DNA of 64,000 bases from Nostoc sp. FACHB-892 (GTDB lineage: Bacteria; Cyanobacteriota; Cyanobacteriia; Cyanobacteriales; Nostocaceae): positions 62,001 through 126,000 of the forward strand of contig NZ_JACJTR010000005.1 of the NCBI RefSeq assembly GCF_014698795.1, read 5' to 3'. Made by a program: the position numbers and the translations under genes. Shown piece after piece: positions 8,201-16,292 of this stretch; position 1 is the stretch's first letter, and every line of letters starts with the position of its first letter. Under the pieces are notes generated by a model that was not told where the DNA came from, ran no database searches, and saw nothing but the letters and a program-made list of their open reading frames with translations.

Positions 8201-9512
8201 AGATGGCGAATATCGCTGGGTGATCGATGCTGCTAATCCCTGGTTTGGGGTGGATGGTCAATTTAAAGGTTACATTGGCTCCGTGATTGACATTACCGAA
8301 CGCAAAGTTGCAGAAGCCGAACGTGATCGGCTTCTGCAACTTGAGCAAGCTGCCAGAACTGAAGCCGAAACAGCCAACCGCATTAAGGATGAGTTTTTGG
8401 CGGTGCTATCTCATGAATTGCGATCGCCTCTCAATCCTATTCTTGGTTGGGCGAAACTCTTGCAAACCCGTGAGTTTGACGCACCAGCGTTGAAGAAAGC
8501 TATTGCAACCATTGAGCGGAATGCTAAATTACAAGCTCAACTAATTGAAGATTTGCTCGATGTCTCTCGCATCTTACAAGGCAAGCTCAACCTCAATATG
8601 TTTCCTGTCAACTTAGTGCTTGTAATTGAGGCAGCATTAGAAACAGTGCGTTTGGCAGCAGAAGCTAAAGATATTCAAATTCAGACGATGCTGGATGCTT
8701 CTTTGGGCCAAGTTTTGGGTGATTCCGGTCGTTTACAACAAGTGATCTGGAATCTTTTATCGAATGCTGTTAAATTTACTCCTGAAGGAGGAAAAATTGA
8801 TATTCAACTGGAGCGCATTGATACTCAAGCTCAGATTACCGTCAGTGACACAGGTAAGGGGATCAGCCCTGAATTTCTCCCTCATGTGTTTGAATATTTC
8901 CGCCAGGCTGATAGCACGACAACCCGAAAGTTTGGTGGCTTGGGGTTAGGATTAGCAATTGTCCGTCATCTCATAGAATTACATGGTGGCACGATTTGGG
9001 CAGAAAGTTTAGGTGAAGGGCAAGGAGCTATTTTCACAGCTAGGCTACCGCTCATCAAAAAAGAGTTAACCTCAAAACCAGAGATAATTACTGCCTTAAA
9101 TGCATCCCCTACAATTGAAATCCTTGCAGGTATTCAAATCTTAGTTGTGGACGATGACTATGATACCCGTGAGTTCCATACATTTGTGCTAGAGCAGGCT
9201 GGAGCAAGGGTAACTGCTGTGGCATCAGCAAAAGAAGCACTACAAGCATTGGTAGAATCAGAACCAGATATGATGCTCAGTGATATTGGGATGCCAGAGA
9301 CAGATGGCTATATGCTGATGCGCCAAGTTAAAGCATTGCTGGCATTGCAAGCTAAACAGATTCCGGCGATCGCTTTAACTGCTTATGCTGGAGAGATCGA
9401 TCAGCAACAAGCACTCGAATCAGGGTTTCAAAAGCATATGTCCAAACCCGTCGAACCAGAGGAGTTAGTCAAGGCAATTGCAACTCTGATTGGTATAAAT
9501 GGGAATGCCTGA
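5226..9512 (+). CDS. hybrid sensor histidine kinase with two kinase cores and two receiver domains
   Basis: This 1428-residue multidomain signalling protein has no membrane segment, so it should be cytosolic. Order: a PAS-like N-terminal sensor (30-160), GAF (165-340), HisKA with SNVSHEFRTPL (H368), HATPase (480-590), a low-complexity linker (about 615-652), receiver 1 (TDVMMP, D703), two PAS regions (795-1045), a second HisKA with LSHELRSPL (H1063), a second HATPase (FGGLGLGLAIVRHL), and receiver 2 (SDIGMP, D1353). Both kinase cores keep the His, N and G boxes, so an intramolecular phosphorelay is possible. The input signal is unknown and no DNA-binding partner is adjacent. The linker is encoded by G-rich and C-rich repeat DNA. 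The gene is bracketed by 98-bp direct repeats; no ribosome site decides the start. Confidence 0.88.
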   Translation: MTNREESLKNELTSASNADVNFLLGGGEMGARMREQDWSKTSLGPTQQWPQSLKTAVRIMLTCRQPMFVWWGEELINLYNDAYKAIIGGKHPEALGQPASYVWREIWDQVGPRAESAMLKNEGTYDEALLLIMERFGYPEETYYTFSYSPVPNDQGDTGGIICANTDDTQRIIGERQLALLRELAARTADARTFDQACTVSASCLESNPYDLPFAMIYLVEPDQQQVFLAGTCRIAQNHLAVPQTVALDSDCVWPFAEVIRTHQAKLISDLGASFSSLPCGVWQRSPHQVIAVPIAPSGQTGKSGILIAGLNPFRLFDDNYRGFIDLVAAQIAASIANAQAYEEERKRAQALAEIDRAKTVFFSNVSHEFRTPLTLMLGPLEETIANCANLLPANEREQLEMVQRNGLRLLKLVNSLLDFSRIEAGRVQASYEPTNLATFTAELASVFRSTVERAGMQLSVNCPSLPAPVYVDREMWEKIVLNLLSNAFKFTMAGEITVSLQWANDHIEFAVKDTGIGIPAEEIPHLFERFHRVKGSQGRTFEGSGIGLSLVQELVQMHGGTVQVTSILGAGSCFTVSIPTGSAHLSPDRISAPRTLASTALGATPYLEEALRWLPEESRGSRGRREAGGEEIVQEDYTHNINSSPASPAPSTPRILLADDNADMRDYVKRLLSQQYEVESVPDGLAALDSARGRVPDLVLTDVMMPGLDGFGLLQELRADPQTRKVPIILLSARAGEEARVEGLEAGADDYLIKPFSARELLARVEAALKMARLRQEAMQREQGLRIEAEVAKTHLETVLAGIQDQFYVLDQEWRYTFVNGQVAEVVGIQKEELLGKIIWEVFPDVFKSEFYNQVQQAFAQQTVVQFEFFYSAWQRWFENRVYPNAFGVSIFVTDISDRKQAEKALRESEEQFRNMADNAPFMVWVTDTNSYCTYLSKSWYEFTGESEEMGVGFGWLNAVHPEDYNEAKSIFLEANRRYEDFRIEYRLRRKDGEYRWVIDAANPWFGVDGQFKGYIGSVIDITERKVAEAERDRLLQLEQAARTEAETANRIKDEFLAVLSHELRSPLNPILGWAKLLQTREFDAPALKKAIATIERNAKLQAQLIEDLLDVSRILQGKLNLNMFPVNLVLVIEAALETVRLAAEAKDIQIQTMLDASLGQVLGDSGRLQQVIWNLLSNAVKFTPEGGKIDIQLERIDTQAQITVSDTGKGISPEFLPHVFEYFRQADSTTTRKFGGLGLGLAIVRHLIELHGGTIWAESLGEGQGAIFTARLPLIKKELTSKPEIITALNASPTIEILAGIQILVVDDDYDTREFHTFVLEQAGARVTAVASAKEALQALVESEPDMMLSDIGMPETDGYMLMRQVKALLALQAKQIPAIALTAYAGEIDQQQALESGFQKHMSKPVEPEELVKAIATLIGINGNA
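7081..7188 (+). repeat. G-rich/C-rich inverted repeat inside the kinase gene
   Basis: A G-rich arm built of GCAGGGG/GGAGAAG units (7081-7121) faces a C-rich arm of CTTCCCC/TGCCTCCC units (7153-7188). They encode the linker between the first kinase core and receiver 1, rich in Gly, Arg, Glu and then Ser, Pro, Ala. The composition is unlike the flanking coding DNA and matches the G-rich intergenic run at 438-465, so an in-frame repeat insertion is likely. Confidence 0.7.
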
Positions 9513-9610
9513 GTTACGCATTTAACTTGAATATTTACATGAAGGCTGATGACTGATGACCGTTAACCGTCACCAGTTAACAGCCGTAAACAGTGTTTAT
9601 ACAATTTAGG
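9513..9610. repeat. 98-bp direct repeat, right copy
   Basis: This copy starts on the base after the kinase stop codon and ends GTGTTTATACAATTTAGG. It is about 92% identical by eye to 4919-5016 with no length difference. Confidence 0.85.
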
Positions 9611-9633
9611 AGAGGGATTTCCTGATATGAATA

Positions 9634-10629
9634 CTACTCTACTTCTACTAAATGACTAACACGATATTGCTTAATTTTTTCCAAGGGTTCATTCTCTCCC
9701 GAAGAAAAAGCGGTCATTACATAACCACTTACTTCTACCTTGGCTTCATAAGCACCGCTTTTACTTCCATTTGGTGTAGTAAAATCAATCCGAACATCTG
9801 CCCATTCTTGATTAATTTGATCATAAGCAATAACTTGACCTGATTTTTGGTATTCCAACCAATTCCAGCCCGCTTGCATCCATATTTCTCTTTCTACAAT
9901 TTGTCCAAATTTGGATAAACCACCCCATCCCCGATAGTAAGGATAAAGTTCTTTGACGGAACCATGATTCCATACCAATAAATCCAAAATTTCTGGTTTT
10001 AAATGACCGTAGTAGCGTCCTTGAGGTAAATCAACTAGGGTAGGTGCAAACTGATGACCGCCAAAATGGCTACAACGCCAAACGCGCAAGTTGCTATTAG
10101 TTATAGCAGCATACTCAGAACGCAATTTTTTATAAAGAGGATAACCAAATTTGCTACAAGCAGCATCAACGTTACCGTGGTTGCAAACAAGTAATTCTTT
10201 AATATGATTGCTTTTTTGTCGATACTGTTCAAAATCTGGTAGGTTTCCTGGTTCTTTTATTAAAGCCAGTGCTAAAGCACCAATCTCAGCATCGGGTACG
10301 ATAAATTCTTGTTTTTCATACTCAGCAAATAACCCTGCTGGTCGGCGATAGTGAAATACGTGCTTATAACCAGGTATAGAGTAATCTTGATCTGGAGCGA
10401 TCGCTAGTTGCCGAATTGTTTTACCATGTTCCCAAACAAAACTCAATGCGTCCAACACTCCTTGTGGCATAGGTTCGGGTTCAATCCAAATCTCAACTGG
10501 CCAAGGTTGTGGAGCTTCAATAATTAAATATTGTTCAACGGCTATGGCAGAACCAATAGGATCTTCACCATTAGCTTGGGAAATTTCTGAACAGAAACGG
10601 CATTTGTCACGAGTTTGATTGATTACCAT
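9634..10629 (-). CDS. sucrase-ferredoxin-like family protein (thioredoxin-like 2Fe-2S)
   Basis: The 331-residue product fits the Suc_Fer-like family. The diagnostic middle reads LLVCNHGNVDAACSKFGYPL, then VWRCSHFGGHQFAPT and GRYYGHL, giving Cys and His residues arranged as in thioredoxin-like [2Fe-2S] proteins. Two further Cys occur near the N-terminus (CRFCSE). No signal peptide is seen, so it should be cytosolic. Family members are poorly characterised. Its place beside siderophore exporters and uptake genes suggests electron transfer to, or handling of, an iron chelate; this is inference. It is transcribed away from the ABC exporters, across a 390-bp divergent region. ATG at 10629 is the first start in a good context. 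Confidence 0.78.
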   Translation of the reverse strand: MVINQTRDKCRFCSEISQANGEDPIGSAIAVEQYLIIEAPQPWPVEIWIEPEPMPQGVLDALSFVWEHGKTIRQLAIAPDQDYSIPGYKHVFHYRRPAGLFAEYEKQEFIVPDAEIGALALALIKEPGNLPDFEQYRQKSNHIKELLVCNHGNVDAACSKFGYPLYKKLRSEYAAITNSNLRVWRCSHFGGHQFAPTLVDLPQGRYYGHLKPEILDLLVWNHGSVKELYPYYRGWGGLSKFGQIVEREIWMQAGWNWLEYQKSGQVIAYDQINQEWADVRIDFTTPNGSKSGAYEAKVEVSGYVMTAFSSGENEPLEKIKQYRVSHLVEVE

Positions 10630-11019
10630 ATTCCAATTGATCTATACACAACAAAACATTAAAAAGAATCGCCGATTACTCATTTTTTCAACAGTCGCTC
10701 GGATTTTTATAAATGAATTTTTGGTACTTTACTTCTTTGTACTGCTAAAGTCAGCAAATCATAATTTTATTGAAATCTATTAGCACTAAATCACTTATAG
10801 CCTTTCCTAATTAAATGAGCTACATTAGGCCCCGTCCTCGCTTGCGGAGGGTATTGGGAGTAGGATTCTTGTACCTCACTCAAAAGAAAATCACTATAAA
10901 AAGAAGTATTGCTAGGTTAGTAGCCATTTCTATAGTATACTGCTTTTGCATAACTTTCTCAATTACTTTTCATTGAATTATAACTTTCAGAACAATCCTG
11001 GCTAAGATTTGGCGACGTT
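10630..11019. other. divergent intergenic region
   Basis: It lies between the sucrase-ferredoxin-like gene and the first ABC exporter gene and must hold promoters for both. No gene is seen. A GC-rich stretch at 10828-10853 (CCCCGTCCTCGCTTGCGGAG) looks like a dispersed short repeat. The sequence around 10951-10975 (ACTTTCTCAATTACTTTT) resembles a weak Fur-type site, but the match is not strong. Confidence 0.5.
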
Positions 11020-12816
11020 ATGAAAATTGGTCTAAAGCAGTTTGGGAATTTATTAATAGACTATCTCAAACCTCAAAAGGGACGCGTTGCCAAGTTTGCG
11101 ATCGCTCTGTTAGCTAGTATCGGCTTGCAACTCCTCAACCCGCAAATTCTACGTAATTTCATTGATACATCTGTAGCAGGCGGTTCAGTGCGAAACTTAT
11201 TCATTGCCGCATTTCTATTTATTGGTGTAGCTTTAGCGACGCAATTAATGTCAATTACGGCTACATACTACGGCGAAAACGTTGCTTGGACAGCTACTAA
11301 TGCCTTACGTGCTGATTTAGTTGAGCATTGTCTGAAACTCGATTTATCTTTTCATAAGGCTTCGACACCTGGTGAATTAGTAGAACGAGTGGATGGTGAT
11401 ATTCAGAATCTTTCAAAATTTTTCTCAAAATTTAGTGTTTACATTTTAGGCAGTTTGCTGTTGATTTTGGGTGTGATTGTGGTAATGTTCGCCGAAGATT
11501 GGCGAGCTGGTATAACTATTTCATTTTTCGCCCTCACAGCATTATTTACACTAATTCGTCTGCGTTCCATCGCCGTTCCTCATTGGGGAAGCTATCGCCA
11601 AGTCAATGGAGAGTTTTTCGGATTTTTGGGTGAACAACTAACTGGCATTGAAGACATAAGGGCAAATGGTGCAAAAAATTATGTTATGCATCGCTTCTAC
11701 AAAATTCTGCAACGTTGGTTGCCAACATATCACAAAGCACGCTTTGCTGATACTATCCTCTGGGGTACTACTAACGCTATATTTACACTCGGTAATATTA
11801 TTGCTTTAAGTGTAGCTCTTTACCTTTGGAATCAAAAAGCGATCACTATTGGAACTGCATACATATTTTTTTACTACACTACGCTTTTGAGCGAACCAAT
11901 TGAGCAAATTCGCACTCAGTTAGAAGACCTTCAACAGGCAGAAGCTAGTATTTATCGTATTCAAGACTTATTTCAAGTGCAATCACAACTTAATGTAGGA
12001 GGCAAAGAGCTACTTCCTAATGGCGCACTTTCTGTTACATTTGAAAATGTCTCATTTAGCTATAGCGATGTCCAAGGACAAGCCTCTACGAGTCTACGCA
12101 TCAACAAGCAAGATACAAAACCAGAATTGATCCTGCAAGATATATCTTTCCATTTACCGCCTAGTCATGTATTGGGACTATTAGGACGTACAGGGAGCGG
12201 TAAAACGACTTTAGTACGTTTATTATTGAGGTTATATGACTCACAATCAGGCACAATTCGCTTAGGGAATGTTGGCATCAACCAGACTCCCTTAACAGAT
12301 TTACCCAAGCACGTCGGGTTAGTAACTCAGAATGTACAGTTATTCCAAACCACAGTCCGCAACAATCTTACCTTTTTTAACCAAAATATCAGCGACGATC
12401 GCATCTATGAAACCTTGGAAATGCTGGGATTATCTGCATGGCTACATTCATTACCCAAAGACTTAGATACTGAACTGGGGCCTGATAGTAGCGGCTTATC
12501 AGCAGGACAGGCGCAATTGTTAGCATTTGCCCGTGTTTTTCTCAAAGACCCTGGTCTAGTAATTTTAGATGAAGCATCCTCACGCCTCGATCCTACAACA
12601 GAAAAATTCATTGAAAAAGCTATAGACCAGCTATTGATTGGGCGTACCGGCATCATTATCGCTCACCGATTAGCAACCGTGCAAAGAGCAAATCAAATTC
12701 TGATTTTAGACAAAGGTCGGGTAAGCGAATATGGGTTACGGGAAGAATTACTTGAAAATTCTCATTCACGCTTTGCTCAATTACTCAAGACTGGTTTGAC
12801 AGATTTATTAGTTTAA
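11020..12816 (+). CDS. ABC exporter half-transporter (permease plus ATPase), subunit 1
   Basis: This 598-residue type IV ABC exporter fuses six membrane helices (residues about 20-300) to an ATPase domain (about 340-590). Walker A is GRTGSGKTT, the signature is LSAGQ instead of LSGGQ, Walker B with the catalytic Glu is LVILDEASSRLD, and the H-loop is IIAHRLATV. It is followed after 111 bp by a second half-transporter, so the two probably form a heterodimer. The location next to siderophore receptors and a siderophore-like NRPS operon suggests export of the lipopeptide product across the inner membrane, by analogy with siderophore exporters of the MdlB type. The substrate is inferred, not visible. 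Confidence 0.88.
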   Translation: MKIGLKQFGNLLIDYLKPQKGRVAKFAIALLASIGLQLLNPQILRNFIDTSVAGGSVRNLFIAAFLFIGVALATQLMSITATYYGENVAWTATNALRADLVEHCLKLDLSFHKASTPGELVERVDGDIQNLSKFFSKFSVYILGSLLLILGVIVVMFAEDWRAGITISFFALTALFTLIRLRSIAVPHWGSYRQVNGEFFGFLGEQLTGIEDIRANGAKNYVMHRFYKILQRWLPTYHKARFADTILWGTTNAIFTLGNIIALSVALYLWNQKAITIGTAYIFFYYTTLLSEPIEQIRTQLEDLQQAEASIYRIQDLFQVQSQLNVGGKELLPNGALSVTFENVSFSYSDVQGQASTSLRINKQDTKPELILQDISFHLPPSHVLGLLGRTGSGKTTLVRLLLRLYDSQSGTIRLGNVGINQTPLTDLPKHVGLVTQNVQLFQTTVRNNLTFFNQNISDDRIYETLEMLGLSAWLHSLPKDLDTELGPDSSGLSAGQAQLLAFARVFLKDPGLVILDEASSRLDPTTEKFIEKAIDQLLIGRTGIIIAHRLATVQRANQILILDKGRVSEYGLREELLENSHSRFAQLLKTGLTDLLV

Positions 12817-12862
12817 TTTTGGTCAACACTCTTCTTTTAATTAAAACTTACTAATTACATTA

Positions 12863-12899
12863 GCGAGTCTTGCCTACGGCACGCTGCGCGAACGAGCGT
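12863..12899. repeat. short GC-rich dispersed repeat between exporter genes
   Basis: TTGCCTACGGCACGCTGCGC followed by GAACGAGCG stands out in the AT-rich 111-bp gap between the two exporter genes. Its composition matches the short palindromic repeats seen elsewhere in the window. It could interrupt co-transcription but carries no T-tract. Confidence 0.55.
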
Positions 12900-12927
12900 C
12901 ATTACGAACTACTAATTACAAACTATT

Positions 12928-14775
12928 ATGTTATCAGCAACCAAAAAAGCACAAGGTTGGAAATTATTATGGAACCTAATGTGCTATAAGCCAAAACTTT
13001 ACATAATTGACACCTGCTTCTGGATTTTAATTATGGGCTTGCCTGCAATTCCTGGGTTAATTATCCGAGAATTCTTTGATAGCCTAACAGGGAAAGCACA
13101 ATTTGGTTTAACACCTTTAGCTTGGATTGCATTATTATTGGCTTTGAATTTAGGACACATTGGGACAATATTTGCAGGGCGCTTAACCAAAACTCAGCAT
13201 CGTTTCACCATGAGTTCGCTGCTGCGACGCAATCTGTTAGAACGCTTATTAAACAATCCTAATGCTCAACCTATGATTGTTAACAACGAGGCAGAAAAAA
13301 CTGTATCCCAAGGTGAAGTTATTAGTTACTTTCGTGAGGATGCTCAACAAATAGAAGACAATGTGGCATGGGTATCAGAACTGCTTGGAGAAGGAATATT
13401 TGCTGTTCTTTGTCTGGCGATTTTATTAAGTGTTAATGTCCAAATGACCTTGTTTGTTTTTCTGCCTTTAGTTGGCATGATTGCAATTGTTCAAAAAGCC
13501 GAAACTTACATCAAACGATACCGCAAAGCTAGCCGCCAAGCAACAGAAAAGGTGACAGGAATTTTAGGCGAAATTTTTAGTTCAGTGCAAGCAATTAAAG
13601 TAGCTGGTGCAGAAAATGATGTGCTAAATCATTTTCGAATTCTCAACGAAAAACGCCGCCAAGTCATGGTAAGGGATAGTTTATTAAATGCCATATTAGA
13701 TTCAGTATTTCAAAACATGGTGAATCTAGGAACAGGTTTTATTTTGCTACTAGCTTCTGTGCTAATTCAGAGTCAAAATAGTAAACTGACTGTAGGTGAT
13801 TTTGCTCTGTTTATTTATAATCTCTCCTTTGTCACCGGCTTTTTCAACTCTTTAGGGAGATTCATGGCATTGTACAAGCAAACTGAAGTCTCCTTTGAAC
13901 GGATGACAGCTTTGCTTTCTGGTGTGACAGCAGATGTTTTAGTAGCCAATAATTCACTTTATCTGAATAACCTGCGCGATCGCTTACGGCGAAACCCAGC
14001 CCATCGCAAACAATCACTTCCACCCCTAGAGCAACCACAGAAGCAAGAGAGCGATCGCTTACAATTATTAACCATATCAAACCTTACTTACCAATATCCC
14101 GGTACTAACCAAGGAATAACAGACATCAGCTTTCAACTACAGCGCGGTAGTTTGACTGTCATTACTGGTCGTATCGGTTCTGGTAAAACTACACTACTAC
14201 GAGTTTTATTAGGATTATTACCCAAGCAATCAGGTGCTATTTATTGGAATGGCTGCCTAGTAGAAGACCCTGTTAATTTCTTTGTACCACCTCGTAGTGC
14301 CTATACTCCTCAAATTCCCCAGTTGTTTAGTTATACCCTCAGAGAAAATATTTTACTGGGTTTAGACAAAGATGATGCTGAAATCGAAAAGGCGTTAAAA
14401 ATGTCTGTGTTTGAACAAGATTTAGCTGCCATGAACGAAAAAATGGAAACTTTAGTAGGAGCAAAAGGAGTTAGACTATCTGGTGGACAATTACAACGTT
14501 TAGCAGCTGCTCGAATGTTTGTTCGCAAACCAGAATTGCTGGTTTTTGATGACCTTTCTAGTGCTTTGGATGTAGAAACAGAATTAGCTTTATGGTCGCG
14601 GATATTTAATAATACAAGTGAAGAAGAAAATTGGATACCAACTTGTCTTGTGGTTTCCCATCGGCGTTCTGTTTTACGTCGCGCCGACCAAATCATTCTA
14701 CTAAAGGCAGGTAAAATAGCAGCACAAGGAAAGTTAGATGAAATTATTAGCAAAGGTCAAGAGTTAAATTTTTGA
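12928..14775 (+). CDS. ABC exporter half-transporter (permease plus ATPase), subunit 2
   Basis: This 615-residue partner of the preceding half-transporter has a membrane domain at residues about 20-320 and an ATPase at about 385-610. Walker A is GRIGSGKTT and the signature is the canonical LSGGQ. Walker B reads LLVFDDLSSALD, so the usual catalytic Glu is Asp, and the H-loop is VVSHRRSVL. The linker (about residues 345-375) is basic and encoded by DNA with two GCGATCGC words. With the first subunit supplying Glu but LSAGQ, the pair looks like an asymmetric heterodimer with one strong and one weak ATP site. It ends 9 bases before the convergent DUF1636 gene. Confidence 0.87.
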   Translation: MLSATKKAQGWKLLWNLMCYKPKLYIIDTCFWILIMGLPAIPGLIIREFFDSLTGKAQFGLTPLAWIALLLALNLGHIGTIFAGRLTKTQHRFTMSSLLRRNLLERLLNNPNAQPMIVNNEAEKTVSQGEVISYFREDAQQIEDNVAWVSELLGEGIFAVLCLAILLSVNVQMTLFVFLPLVGMIAIVQKAETYIKRYRKASRQATEKVTGILGEIFSSVQAIKVAGAENDVLNHFRILNEKRRQVMVRDSLLNAILDSVFQNMVNLGTGFILLLASVLIQSQNSKLTVGDFALFIYNLSFVTGFFNSLGRFMALYKQTEVSFERMTALLSGVTADVLVANNSLYLNNLRDRLRRNPAHRKQSLPPLEQPQKQESDRLQLLTISNLTYQYPGTNQGITDISFQLQRGSLTVITGRIGSGKTTLLRVLLGLLPKQSGAIYWNGCLVEDPVNFFVPPRSAYTPQIPQLFSYTLRENILLGLDKDDAEIEKALKMSVFEQDLAAMNEKMETLVGAKGVRLSGGQLQRLAAARMFVRKPELLVFDDLSSALDVETELALWSRIFNNTSEEENWIPTCLVVSHRRSVLRRADQIILLKAGKIAAQGKLDEIISKGQELNF

Positions 14776-14784
14776 CTATATCAA

Positions 14785-15174
14785 CTAAGCGATCGCCTCA
14801 GGTGTAGGAGGGATGCGTACTAAAAGATGCGATCGCAATGTTCCAGGTAGTTTCGGCGGTAAAACATACCCATCTTGGCTTTCTTGATAAAGCTGGCTGA
14901 ATTGCAACAAGTCAGTTATGCTTTCCTGCGTTAGATCAACAAAATGGTATGTATATTTTTGTGTACAAACAAAGCTGACAGCACAAGAATATTTTTTAAC
15001 GCAACTCCACAAACATCCCACAGGCTCTATATTGAGAGTGCTGTAAGCAGAATTATTTTTTTGAGTCTCTAGCAGCTTCAGTAAGAGTTGATTTCCTTCG
15101 GCGCGATCGTCTGCTTCTTCGTGATCGAGAACAGCACTACACGATTTACAAACAAATAAAGTATGAACTTTCAT
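14785..15174 (-). CDS. DUF1636 family protein, probable 2Fe-2S metal-binding
   Basis: This small (129-residue) soluble protein has the N-terminal FVCKSC and the middle GCLWSCVKKYSCAVSF. The Cys spacing is that of thioredoxin-like [2Fe-2S] ferredoxin folds annotated as DUF1636 metal-binding proteins. It is the last gene of the minus-strand series receptor, binding protein, DUF1636, lying 78 bp after the binding-protein gene, and is probably co-transcribed with them. A role in iron release or iron sensing after uptake is plausible but unproven. The gene is convergent with the exporter gene. Confidence 0.78.
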   Translation of the reverse strand: MKVHTLFVCKSCSAVLDHEEADDRAEGNQLLLKLLETQKNNSAYSTLNIEPVGCLWSCVKKYSCAVSFVCTQKYTYHFVDLTQESITDLLQFSQLYQESQDGYVLPPKLPGTLRSHLLVRIPPTPEAIA

Positions 15175-15252
15175 AATTGGGTACTTTATAAAAAGTATTT
15201 AAACAATTGTTAAAACACTAAATTGGCAACGTTCGGACTACTTCCGAATAAA

Positions 15253-16254
15253 TCAAGGTGTGTTAATTAGATACTTAAATAAATCATCAATAATCGCGTT
15301 GGCAGCTAACATACCACTCCCAATCCAGTAGCTCGGAACTAAATAAACTTTATTCTCTTTTACAGCTTTTAAATTTTTCCACAGAGGACTTAATTTAAGC
15401 TGCTCTAATTTCTTTTGCGCTGTTTGATTGCCTTTGGCATCATTTTCACCCGTCCATATAAATATAACATCACCATCTGCTTTTTCAATTAATTCATTAC
15501 CGATAGACATTTGAATCTGATTACCAAATAATTTTTTTGCCTCTGATGCCGTGAAATTTTGAGATTCTGGGCGAGATAATCCAGCATCTTGCAAAACTAT
15601 CCCGCAGAAAGAATCAAGTAAATATAGGTTGATATTATTAGGATAAACTCGTACTACAGAAACTTTAATTTTTGACAGATTATTGCCCATTTTCTGTTTA
15701 AATTCTGCAAGACGACGGTAATAATCTGCCATTACTTTTTGACCAACTTCTTTCTTACCTAATACCATACTAATATTCTTAAATACTTCTTTCCATTGAC
15801 CACTGTGTTCAAATTTCCATAAAACTGTTGGAGCAATTTTTGAAGTAAGAGGATAAATATCTTGTTGATAGTCAGAACCAGCTATTAAATCTGGTTTGAG
15901 TACGAGAATACTTTCTAGGTTAGGTTCGCCAATTGTCCCGATATTTTTTACTCCTGTTAGCTTATCCTGCCAATATGATGAAAAATCCGAGATCACAGCA
16001 CCAACAGGTTTAATACCTAGTGCGATCGCATTTTCACCATCATCTAGAGTCACCAGTCTCTCAAATTTCTCTGGAATACAGGTGATTCCCGCAGCGTGTT
16101 CCATCTGACGACACGCCGCATTTGTGCTTTGATCATTAACAGGTAGAGAGCCATCACGATGACAAGCTACTGCAAGCAGTAAAGTACAAAATATGACAAT
16201 CCCAAATCGCCACCGACGAGTCAGGCTTTTTATTTTGATATAACTGTCATTCAT
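15253..16254 (-). CDS. iron-siderophore ABC transporter substrate-binding lipoprotein 1
   Basis: The 333-residue FecB/FhuD-type (cluster A-II) periplasmic binding protein has an N-terminal hydrophobic segment ending LAVAC, a lipobox with Cys near residue 31. The fold markers are RLVTLDDGENAIALGIKPVG, NLESILVLKPDLI and the C-terminal VYLVPSYWIGSGMLAANAII. It would bind ferric siderophore delivered through the outer-membrane receptor encoded 38 bp upstream and pass it to an inner-membrane permease. No FecCD permease or FecE ATPase gene lies in the window, so those must be elsewhere. Confidence 0.88.
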   Translation of the reverse strand: MNDSYIKIKSLTRRWRFGIVIFCTLLLAVACHRDGSLPVNDQSTNAACRQMEHAAGITCIPEKFERLVTLDDGENAIALGIKPVGAVISDFSSYWQDKLTGVKNIGTIGEPNLESILVLKPDLIAGSDYQQDIYPLTSKIAPTVLWKFEHSGQWKEVFKNISMVLGKKEVGQKVMADYYRRLAEFKQKMGNNLSKIKVSVVRVYPNNINLYLLDSFCGIVLQDAGLSRPESQNFTASEAKKLFGNQIQMSIGNELIEKADGDVIFIWTGENDAKGNQTAQKKLEQLKLSPLWKNLKAVKENKVYLVPSYWIGSGMLAANAIIDDLFKYLINTP

Positions 16255-16292
16255 GATGTAATCTCATACCCCATATCTGATTTTCTTCAGAA

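Noticed and set aside
7731-8348. 205-codon open frame on the minus strand inside the histidine kinase gene
   Set aside because: It overlaps conserved PAS coding sequence, has no recognisable domain and is best explained as a shadow of the kinase.
9652-9843. 63-codon plus-strand open frame opposite the sucrase-ferredoxin-like gene
   Set aside because: It lies wholly within the antisense of a recognised family gene and shows no family features.
10695-10722. CGGATTTTT near the exporter promoter, resembling half of the 18-bp receptor repeat
   Set aside because: Only nine bases match and no second copy lies at the 22-bp period, so it is not called an operator.
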